64,000 bases of DNA from Coriolopsis trogii (Eukaryota; Basidiomycota; Agaricomycetes; Polyporales; Polyporaceae), in NCBI GenBank assembly GCA_020543525.1, contig JAHYIO010000037.1, positions 2,294,001-2,358,000 on the forward strand, given 5' to 3'. Both the position numbers and the translations under genes were made by a program. A model generated the notes under the pieces. The model did no database searches. It was not told where the DNA came from and saw only the letters and a program-made list of their open reading frames with translations. Position 1 is the first letter of the stretch, and each line of letters opens with the position of its first letter. Shown here one piece after another: positions 55,140 to 64,000 of this stretch.

Positions 55140-56197
55140 ATGTTCTCCCGCTTCACTTCCTCGTCTGCTCTGACCATCTACGGGCCGCTTGCGATATACC
55201 CCGCGGGCAGCACCATCGCCGGCGAAGTCGAGATAGATTTTCCAAAGCTCCAAGAGGAGAACATCCAAGAGGTCCAACTGCGCCTCCGCGGCTCGTCCAA
55301 GACGTTTGTCCTATCTCGTCACTAGCCCGGGAGTCGACTCGTTCGCTAACTCGGACCCAGGGTCATCCACCGCGACAAGAACACTCGTAGAAACGATCCC
55401 GCTCGTGCGCAACGACACCACACTCTGGTCGCGTGCCCAACCCGAGTGCCCGAACCCCCAACCGGACTCGCATGTCCTCCGCCTCCCGTTCAAGTCCGCG
55501 CTCCCCCCACAGCTCCCGTCCTCATTCCACTTCCGTGCGTTTGGGCCGTCCGCGAACGTGCGGTAGTCGCTCACGGTCGTGGGCGTCCGCCCGGGCCTGC
55601 TGAACGTGAACCAGAAGCACCGCGTGCCGCTCGCGGTCGTGCCCCGCGACGAGACCGGGGCGGCGCTGATCAAGGCGGTGGGCGCGACGCATGCGATAAA
55701 GACGAGCGCTCGAATCGGGTCGGTCGGGGCAAGACGCAGGTGGAAAGAAGGGGCAGCAGTCGGGGCCGGACGCAATGGGGACTTGGGTGCAGCGGGCGAC
55801 GTTCCGCTCGGCGTTCAGGCTCGACTGTGCGCCGACGGTTGCGGTGCACCACATGGAGTGCGACGTGCGTGTTCTTGTCTTTCCTCTTCTCTACGTCTCT
55901 CAGGTCTGTGTGTTGATTGACTGTCTTATAGTACCAGCTCGTCGTCAAAGTGCCGTTCCCCGGATGGGCAACGACCTCAGGCTCGACATGCCTGTCACTG
56001 TAACATCGGGCTTCCTCCAGCCGCTGCCCAGAAGAGAGAATCAGGATAGGGACGACTCGCAGCCTACTTTGGATCTTCCGCCGTGCATGTTTTCGTTTCT
56101 GTACGTTTGCGTTGCATTGCGTTGACGTGAGCCTCATCGTAGAGCGTACTGGGATGTGAGCGACGAGCGTGAATGGGCAGACGACGAGAAGGAATGA
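55140..56197 (+). pseudogene. Arrestin-like pseudogene (copy of 38756-40277)
   Basis: Exon 1 (55140 to about 55303) is nearly identical to its inverted partner. After the first intron two bases are missing near 55385, shifting the frame. The conserved VRYSLT Tyr codon reads TAG at about 55564. The segment from ATHA near 55690 to MGTWVQRATF near 55780 lacks most of the C-lobe, several hundred bp in the partner. The FPGIGND region also has a base loss near 55965. The penultimate and last exons survive, including LDLPP, the phase-2 intron and the AYWD ending, so PPAY is still encoded. It is clearly non-functional as an arrestin. Confidence 0.9.
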
Positions 56198-57338
56198 AGT
56201 TCACTCGGGATGTTTCAGCGAGAGCGTTTCCGGCAGGCTCACTGAAGAGCACTTATTTCTGGTGCAGAACTGTGATGTACGTCGCTCACGCAGCTCAGAA
56301 CGGACGATGGCCTGGTCGGTACGCGCACTCACCGAAGGCCAAGACCCGTCTGTTCTCCCAGTCTCACCTTCCTCTCGTGCTTTGACGACTGTACCACCGC
56401 CCTCAGCTCTCAGCTCTCAGCTCTCAGCTCTCTTGATACCGTTCGTATCCTTCAACGCCACGAAATCAGGGACGTTGACTCTTGCATGCTGGAGATGACC
56501 CTTCGAGAAGCGTGTATGTACTATTTTCAACTTGAAAGGCCAATCTGCTGGTAAACGCCACCGCGGACTCGACTTGCTCCTCATCTGCAACCAGGATCAG
56601 GATTCTGATTGGCCAGGGCTATCTCAATGTCTCGACATAGTCACTCGCCACCGACAAGTCATATGTTACTAGCTAAGGAGCGGCGCAATGTTCAACACAC
56701 CACGCCGTCCTGTACACCCTCAACGATTGCTGAAGCCAAAAGTCCGTACGGACATGTACATATGCAACACCTCGGCGTCCTCGGTCGCCCGAGGTGCCGC
56801 TGGCTCGCTCGTGCAAAGCCTTCGCTGATACGATGCTCGTCCGCGTCGCGGCTCTGGATCGTCTCCGTCTATCAATATTGCGTTCACCAATGATACGACG
56901 GCCAAGGGACGATGTGATGGTGGTTCCAGTGCACGATCATAGGATACGGTCTATATAGATAGAGGGCATTGCTGAGGTCAATGAATACAATCGGTGCGCG
57001 CGGGCGGTCGTGGTCGTGATACAACTGCTACTGCTACTGCTACTATTGGCGCTCGGGCTAGAGCTCACTCGTCGTTTGAAAGGGTCGCACAGTCGAAGGG
57101 GTCAGGGGTCAGGGGTCGTGAGTCGTGAGAGATATCTAAGATGGGCTACTTGCTACGGAATACGAAGACGGGGTGCAGATGCAGATGTACGGAGGATGCG
57201 GGAATGCGAAAACAGACAGGTGGACTGCTACAGGGTTCATGCGTGCGTGCGTGTGTGCGTGAGTGTGGGCTTTGTCGTACACGTACAGATACAGACAGCG
57301 TTGCGACGGAGACGTGGCGCGTGTATGGTGCGACACGC
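56198..57338. other. Intergenic between convergent genes
   Basis: 56198 to about 56390 is an arrestin 3' flank shared with 32810-32985 (inverted) and, at its start, with the flank of 38756. Four perfect CAGCTCT heptamers lie at 56404-56431. Further on there are CTGCTA and GGGTCA short repeats near 57028 and 57100. No gene supported. Confidence 0.6.
56404..56431. repeat. Heptamer tandem repeat, four units
   Basis: CAGCTCT repeated four times without change. Confidence 0.85.
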
Positions 57339-59941
57339 TCAAGCCTTTGTCTTGCTCGTCGTCTTGCTGAACAGCTTCGCCTTCTCGAGCGCGGCTTGAC
57401 CTGGGGCGATACGTCAGCACCGCACAGCGTGGGGATGAAAGAAGGGTACGCACTGTTCTTGACGAGCATGTTCTTGTAGTCGCGGATCGTGATGTCTTCC
57501 CGTGTCAAGTTCTTGATCTTCCGGTCCTTGACTTCCCACAGCTCCTCGGCCACTTGCGAGATTAGCCCTGCAGAGCGCATGCATGTGAGAACGAGGTCCT
57601 AGAACGCAAGAGCGAGCGAGCAAGGACGGGAGCTTACGGAAGTCGTGCGAGACGATGACGACACCACCCTCGTATTCCTTGATGGCGCGTGCGAGCGCGT
57701 CGATCGAGGCCATGTCCAAGTGGTTAGTGGGCTCGTCCAGGAGGAGGATGTGCGGGTGCTCCATCGCGAGCTGCGCAAACACGACCCTGAGACACGGAAC
57801 GGGAGCGCGTTAGCCACTGCCAGGTGACCGAGAACAACCTCGAGCCCACGCGCCGCGCCCACATTCCCGCGACACAACACAAGTTGACAGCTCAGGGCTG
57901 AGCCACGCGGGGGGGAGGAGAGGACGCGGGCACCGTGCCCGAGGCGGAAGCATAACGCTACTCACCGGTTCCGCAAGCCGTCGGACAGCTGCTTGATGGG
58001 CGACGTCTGGTGCGCGCCCGAGAGACCGAAGCGGCCGAGCTGTGCGCGCCATGCCTGGATGTCCTTGTCCGGATACTTTTCGTAGTAGAGCGACTGGAGG
58101 TGCTCGATCGGGGACTTCTCGTACGGGAGCTGGTCGGCCGAGTGCTGCGAGTACTTTGCGAGCTTGAGCCCGACGTGCCGCGAGATCGTGCCCTCGCAGG
58201 GCTGGAGCGCGCCCGTGATGAGGTTCAGCAGCGTCGACTTGCCCGTCCCGTTTTGACCGACGATGGCGATCCGCGAGTCCATGCTGTGCGAGGGGGTGAG
58301 CGTGCGAACGACGGAATCTAGGATGTGAATGATAGACACGCACTCGATACCGAACGAGAGGCCCTGGTAAAGGTAGTCCTCCTTCTTGCCCGAGTACGAG
58401 AACGCGACGTCGTTGAAGGCGAGGATCGGGGGCGGCAGCTTCGCGACGTCCTCAAAATTGAACCTGAGCGGGCGGGGCTGCTCGATCTTCTCGACGAGGC
58501 CTGCGGCCTCCATCTTGTCGATGATCTTCTGCTTCGACTTCGCTTGCTTAACGAGGTTAGCGTAGGTACCGGCGGACGCGATGAACCTGGGAAAAAGGGG
58601 GGAGAAGGAAGAGGTGAGAAGCCGGTCGTTGATTGAAAGAGTCGAGGGAAAGAACGAAAGGAACAGAGCACGATCAGGAACGCCGCGTACAGCAGCCGAC
58701 GTCAGGGACCGACAACGGAGTGGTGGTCAGTTGTGGGCACCGGTGTGTACGTACTTTTTGATGTGCGCGATCTCCTCCTGCTGCTTGTTGTACGCCTTCA
58801 TCTGGTTGACCTCGTTCTCGGCCTTGGTGCGGACGTAGGTGGAGTAGTTGCCACCGTAGTAGACGAGCTTCTTCTTCATGGTGAGGTCCATGATGTTCGT
58901 GCAGACGGTGTCCATAAAGTCCTGCGAGTGCGAGGTGATGACGAGGATGTGGTTGTACATGGAGAGGTACGCCTCGAGCCAGACGACGGCCTCGAGGTCG
59001 AGGTGGTTCGTCGGCTCGTCGAGCAGGAGGAGGTGGGGCTTGACGAAGAGCGCACGGGCGAGGGCGACGCGCATGCGCCAGCCACCGGACATGTCTTTTG
59101 TCGGCTTGTGCATCATCTGCTGGCTGAAGCCGAGACCGTGGAGGATGGAGCCCGCCTTGGCCTCGAACGTCGAGGGGTCCATCTCCTCGAGCTCCTCGTA
59201 GAGCTGCTCGAGCAGGACTTCGTCGATGTCGTCCGCGACGGAGAGGTCCTCGATGCGCTGCTCGAGCTTGGCGACCTTTTCTTTGGCGGAGGCGACGATG
59301 AAGTCGATCGCGTTGACGTCCGAGGGCTCGGCTTCGCCGCGGACGAGGTAGATGTCGATGTGCTCGGGGATGTCGATGTCGCGCTCGGCGATGGACTGGA
59401 GGAACGTCGACTGCAGCACGCCAAGTCACGCATGCAGACGTCAATCGAGGGGGATACGGAACGGAACCGACAGGGCCACGCACCTTTCCCGACCCGTTCT
59501 CGCCCAAAAGCCCATACCGCTGCCCGTAGTTGAGGGAGACCTCGGCGTTCTCGATGAGGAGGCGGCCGTGGAAGGAGAGCGTGTACGAGTCGATCTTGAT
59601 ATCCCGTCCCTTCGGGTCCGAGACGAGCACACCCGCAGCACTCCTGCCCGACGACCCGCACGCATCAGCTTCCCGTCCCAGACGCTCCGCCCACTGCCGC
59701 ACGCGAGACGAGAGACGCACCGATCGGTGGCAAGCTGGAGCTTTGCCATTGCGCTGAGGTCCTCCTGGCTCGTCGCGGCGGAGGTGTTGGTGAGGGGGGT
59801 GTTGACCGAGCTCCCGCCATTGACTGAGCCGGTCGGGGTCGACGTCGAGGTGGACGCGTCGGTGCCGCCGTTCTTGTTCTTGACGGACTGCTTCGCCGCC
59901 TTCTCAGCGAGCCGCTTTTGCTTGGATGCGGACGGTGCCAT
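57339..59941 (-). CDS. ARB1: ABC-F ATPase Arb1, ribosome biogenesis
   Basis: Eight exons (complement of 57339-57400, 57454-57567, 57638-57786, 57966-58283, 58344-58586, 58755-59410, 59484-59643, 59721-59941) give 640 residues. Two ABC ATPase domains and no membrane segment mark an ABC-F protein. Domain 1 has GENGSGK (121-127, split by an intron before ST), DMSGGWRMR and [15 protein letters not shown]. Domain 2 has [21 protein letters not shown] and [16 protein letters not shown]. The start ([17 protein letters not shown]) and the LSDGLRNR signature are those of Arb1/ABCF2, needed for 40S and 60S subunit maturation in yeast, and not of Gcn20 or eEF3. Introns at 58587-58754 and 57787-57965 are unusually long for this window (168 and 179 bp). 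Confidence 0.94.
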
Positions 59942-61028
59942 GTCGTCGTGTACGGTGGTCTCAGTGTCGTGGAGGGGAGAGAGAGAGCAGGCGGGGAGGA
60001 GGAGGAGGCGATGAGGCAAGAATCGATCTGGTGTGGCGCATAATTTTCCGCTTAGACCCCAGTCCATATAAGGCAACTGATTAAGTTCACATCAGTCGCC
60101 CAACTCGCGCGTGTGTGCATCGCAAAGTATGCTATATTATCTCAAGCTCTACGGTGTACGACCGAACCACAACCAAGAAATATTACACGATACACGACGG
60201 AGAGATCCAGGGAGTGGAAGCCAAGCGATGGGGGGATATATACAGCGATGGGAGTGCAGGCTAAAATGGTATGTACGTGCGCGATATGCAAAATCGCAGA
60301 GCGCGTGGGGGTCGGCGTCGAGCCGTTTCCGAGTCAGGAGAGAGAGATACAACTAGCGAGGGGACCATAAGCCTGTAATGTAGGGGGTCCGCACGTTAGA
60401 CGATGCGGAGGAGATGAGAGAGAGAGCCGAGCATGAGACATAGGACACAGACGGGTTACTATACGACAGGGCGGTGGTGAGGATTTAGCGAGACAGCGTG
60501 TAGCTAGGGGGGCGTAGTAGAGAGAGAATATGGCGGACGAGCGTAGAGCACGAGAAAGTTGTACAACGAACGGATGTGGAAAGATGGTGGCCATAAATAA
60601 CCCCGCGGCCGCATCAACGGTCGGCGGGAGTTCGGGTGGTAATGTACGTATGCTGACAGCAGATGAGTGGGATGAGACAACGAGATCAGCGCGAAAACAG
60701 ACGCGAGCTTTAGCGTAGAGGAACTATAATAGATGAGTATATGCGATGTGGTACGAGATACGATGACAGCAGGGGGCGAAAGATGAATCCGAGACAGAGA
60801 GCGGAAGAGAAGAAAACGGGGAGAGACAGAAGGGGATAGGCATACCGTAATCGAACACGCAAGGTGGGAGATTGCTGAGAGCGCACCCACGTCAGCAGCG
60901 CGACATACACTCTTTCCGCACCCCGAGCAGCGCTCCCGGTCCTCGCTCGCGTGAGCGCGGTCGGTATTAGCTCATGCATGTGCGGGGCTCGCCCGAGCGT
61001 GATGCAGAGAGCCGCGTCCGCCCGCTGT
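59942..61028. other. ARB1 promoter and 3' flank of zinc-finger gene
   Basis: About 1.1 kb with no supported gene. The part near 60700-61028, rich in GA on the plus strand, is probably the 3' UTR of the zinc-finger gene. Confidence 0.5.
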
Positions 61029-63366
61029 TCACTGCACCAGCCGACCTCGATAGTCGTCCCTCCAGACCGGGTGCACTAGAGGCTGCCCCTGGCCTTGGCC
61101 CCCCGCGAGAACGGCACCGGGGCCGGTCTGCATGTACTGGTGCTGCCCAACGTGCCCTTGCGCATGCGTCCGCGGCAGCTGCGACTGATGCAGCTCCAGG
61201 TAACCCTCCGCCCCCGGCTCCATCTCCACCCCCTCGAGACTCTCCACCTCGGGCGACATCTCTCGCTGCGGGTGCGAGTGGGAGTGGATGTGAGCATGGT
61301 GCTGGGCAGCTTGTCCGTGCCCCTGTCCATGGGAAGGGAGAGCTTGATAGGAGTAGTAGTCCGCGGCCGCCGACGATCCCGTCGAGTTGGTGGCATTCGT
61401 CCCGATAGAAGACGAACTCGCGCTCGGGGCGTGCCCATGCCCATGGGTGTGTGCATACGCGGCAGGAGCGGGCGGGTGACCGTACGCCGGTGGATGCGTG
61501 TACGACGGCTCAGTCGAGGGTTCTTGAGCCTGCGCCTGCACGTGCGAATGCGCCGGGTAGGAGAATGCGTGTTGCGAAGTCGCAACGTTGGCTGCACTGC
61601 CTCGGCTCACGTTTGCAAGCGAATGCATGCCGTGCGGTGGCTGGAGCTGCCGTGAGCTATACGGGAGCGTTTGCAGGTGGGCCGTCGGCGTCGGCACGTA
61701 CGATTGTGGGGATCCTGCGGGAGGAGCGTAGCGAATGCTCGCGCTTGCATTGGCGGCGCCGCTACTGTCTCGCCCGACACGGGTGTCCTGAATTGGCGCC
61801 AGCGTAGGGCGCGAGTCGGCGTACCGGTCAGAGGACGGAGGGGGGTTGTACGTCGCGGACGAAGCGTAGTCGAAATGGCTGTTCACCGCCGACTGCGGCT
61901 CCGGGCGCGCGTTGGACGGGGCAAGGGCGGGTAGGACGCGGTCGTAGGCCTGCTGCTCCTGGTGCGGGTGCTGTTGCGTATGCGCGGGCGGAGGGTGAGT
62001 GTATCCGGCAGAAGCGAGAGAAGACTCGTAGGACCGGTACGTCGGCATGGGCGGCGGAGCAGGGGTCGCAGGGCTGAGCGACTCGGGTGGAGACTCTGCA
62101 TAATTGGCCATGCTGTGGGAGTGAGCGTGCACATAACCATAGCCGGGCGTGGGCGGGGCGCTGACGACGGGCGAGGCGGAGTGGGTGGACGTAGGCGAGT
62201 GGTGACGGACGGGATTGGAGATGTGGGCGATGGAGTGCCTGTGGGACGAAGGCGGAAGGGTGGGATGGGGGAGAGACGTGGGGCTTGCGCTCGGGAGAGT
62301 CTGGCGGTGCGAGTACTGATTGTAGTAGGAAGCCGAGTCGTGCGGAGATAGCTGCTGACCCTGGGACCTGTGCTGGCCGTGGAGGCTGTCGGCGGGAGAG
62401 ACGGGTTCAGGGTACTGCGGGGGAGGATTCGCGGGAGAGAGGGGCGAATAGCGGTCAGACTCGGAGGCAGGGTAGGATTGTTCGCCCTGAAGGTGATAGG
62501 ACCAGCGGGGCTCGTCGGCAGGGCGGCCGAAGGAGGAAGGCGCGCGGCTAGGCTGGGAGGAGGGGGGGTAGGATACGTCGTCGGACGGGTAGGATGGGTA
62601 GGTAGGTGCAGGGGCGAGGGAGGAATGGGAGTAGGAGACGGGGGAGTGGTAGACTTCGGGCGTGGACCTGGAAGAGCGGCTGGACGGGCGGGCGGAGAGA
62701 GGCGGCTGATGGTAGGCGGGCGCTGTGGGGAGGGGGAGGGTGGGATAGGCGTTTGCGAGGGGCGGGGGCGTGTCTGGGGGTTCTGGGAGGTAGGCCTGGG
62801 CAAGCGGCGGGGGCTCGAGGGGAGGAGAGGGAATGGGAGAGGGGGGAGCAGGGGAGAGACTGTCGTCTGGGACGTTGGAACGCCTGCGGGGGGGACGGGA
62901 GCGATCGACGCCGTTTGCGCGATTCATAGCGGCGCGGGTCGCGGAGCCCGAGTTTCTGCGTGAGCCCGGGGAGAGGTGTATGCGGTAGCTGAGATGGGTG
63001 TATGAGTACGAGGACGTGTGCGAGTACGAGGACGTGTGCGAGTACGGGTACGAGTGGAGACGCAAGTGGACGTGGAGATGATTGACGCGGGACTTACTGT
63101 TGCTGCAAATTGTCCTGGCGGGAGCAACGAGTCTCGCAGCCGGGAAACGGACACTTGTGGTTGCGCTCGCCGGTGTGGATTCTGGTGTGCCTGGCGAGGT
63201 GGCCGGAGGTGGTGAAGGCGCGTTGGCATACCTGGCAGACGTGTTTCTTCTTTGGGAGGGCGGGTGCGGGCTGCTGGTGGGAGGGGAGAGGGTCGTAGTT
63301 GTGGAGGGAGGGATGAAGGTTTTGCGGGAGGGGGTTTTCAGGGTCATTAGAGGGAGGAAGAGGCAT
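61029..63366 (-). CDS. C2H2 zinc-finger transcription factor, Nrg1-like
   Basis: Two exons (complement of 61029-62988 and 63098-63366) give 742 residues. Two adjacent C2H2 fingers lie at 44-64 (Cys44, Cys47, His60, His64) and 72-94 (Cys72, Cys77, His90, His94), with [20 protein letters not shown] between and [12 protein letters not shown] after. This finger pair is that of the Nrg1/Nrg2 repressor group. The intron splits the codon of His90, so the second finger exists only after splicing. The rest (about 110-742) is a low-complexity region rich in Pro, Ser, His, Tyr and Gln with many HSH/HAH runs, probably disordered. In yeasts Nrg1 represses filamentation and glucose- or pH-responsive genes; the target set here is unknown. 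Confidence 0.87.
63004..63051. repeat. 18-bp tandem repeat within zinc-finger gene intron
   Basis: GAGTACGAGGACGTGTGC is present twice in perfect tandem (63004-63021, 63022-63039) and followed by a partial third unit, inside the intron 62989-63097. Confidence 0.8.
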
Positions 63367-64000
63367 GTCTAGTCGGCTAGGACGTAAAAGCTAGCGTGAT
63401 CGCGAGGCGAGAGTTAGCGAGCGTGTTGCGGGGCGTGAGTCGGGCGGGGAGGGTTGTGGGGGGCCTAGGAGAGGAAGGAGGGCATAGTCGAGGACGCGTT
63501 CGATGGAGGACGATGGAGGGAGAGAGCGAGAGAGAGCACCACCCACCTCGTCCACCGTCGTCCCAGCCAGGCGCGCATAACTTCAGGCGGAGCTTCTGAC
63601 GGATCTCTGCGCTGCACTCAATCTAGTCCCCCTTGCCGCCGGCAGCCACTCTTCCTCTTCCGAGCCTCTCGCAATGCCTCCGCCGTTGATCATTCCCGAC
63701 TCCCTCTTACCCCATCTTTCCCCACACCGCCCCCCGCCTCTCCCGCCGCGCCCCCAGTGCCGGTCGCCGTCGTCGCCTGGGGTCGCAACGTCGCGCGGTG
63801 GGGATAGAAGAAGCCTCGTGTGGGCCCATGTGCCCTCGGCACGCACTCCAGCGCAGTCCGTGGCCTCTCCGCGGGCCTCTCCTTGGCCTCGCGCCCAGTC
63901 ACCTGTCTGCCACCATATCTCGCTAGGACACCTTCCATGACGCTCCTCGCACTCACTGATCGACGCAACTCATGTTGATTATCCGTCTGATTGGCTCGTC
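63367..64000. other. Upstream region of zinc-finger gene
   Basis: Expected to hold the promoter and 5' UTR of the minus-strand zinc-finger gene. No further gene recognised up to the window end. Confidence 0.5.

Larger units (their letters stand above)
52295..56260. repeat. Right arm of inverted segmental duplication
   Basis: Inverted copy of about 38690-43115, holding D-lactate dehydrogenase copy B (intact) and the arrestin-like pseudogene at 55140. It is shorter because the arrestin copy lost its middle. Upstream of the dehydrogenase start the match begins near GCGTGCTCGTGAC at about 52302. Confidence 0.9.

Noticed and set aside
1..64000. CRISPR arrays, bacterial operons, phage or insertion sequences
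   Set aside because: No spaced direct repeats and no prokaryotic gene organisation; all supported genes are intron-bearing fungal genes.

Overview
This is nuclear DNA of a filamentous basidiomycete, most likely an Agaricomycete. Genes are split by many short GT-AG introns (mostly 47-70 bp), both strands are densely coded, and the protein families fit: WSC-domain protein, Rpd3-type histone deacetylase, Nrg1-like zinc-finger factor, Agaricomycete-type single-pass membrane proteins, F-box relic. All exon coordinates were worked out by hand from reading frame, splice signals and family alignment.

Layout. 0-9.1 kb: 3' end of a membrane-protein gene, a WSC gene, a class I histone deacetylase (-), and two membrane-protein genes (-). 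9.8-18.2 kb: a broken arrestin-like gene, an M17 leucine aminopeptidase with 16 exons (-), two more membrane-protein genes (+), and a tiny cysteine-rich secreted protein (-). 18.2-34.7 kb: sparse accessory DNA with three membrane-protein genes, two intact divergent arrestin-like genes and two decayed ones. 34.7-38.5 kb: two divergent unknown genes, one with a PD-(D/E)XK-like motif. 38.7-56.3 kb: an inverted duplication of about 4 kb. One arm carries an arrestin-like gene plus a D-lactate dehydrogenase (-); the other carries a second D-lactate dehydrogenase plus a wrecked arrestin-like gene (+). Between the arms lie another intact arrestin-like gene, an SDR, a PP4-type phosphatase, a membrane-protein relic and an F-box relic. 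57-64 kb: conserved ABC-F protein Arb1 and an Nrg1-like C2H2 factor (both -).

Most notable feature. The window holds eight copies of an arrestin-like family (four intact, four broken) and about nine copies of single-pass membrane proteins. Every intact arrestin-like gene ends in a PPxY motif followed by exactly 15 residues, and in each the motif is encoded across a final phase-2 intron. Four of the membrane proteins end in a separate conserved tail, DSG(L/V)R followed by PPxYT close to the C-terminus. PPxY is the known docking motif for WW domains of Rsp5/Nedd4 ubiquitin ligases, and alpha-arrestins are the known Rsp5 adaptors for membrane cargo. An expanded, locally intermixed arrestin/PPxY-receptor set is therefore a testable hypothesis; physical or functional linkage is not shown by the sequence.

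The remaining genes are ordinary housekeeping or metabolic genes. The accessory stretches show repeated duplication and decay: copied promoters, copied 3' flanks, internal deletions and one chimeric junction.
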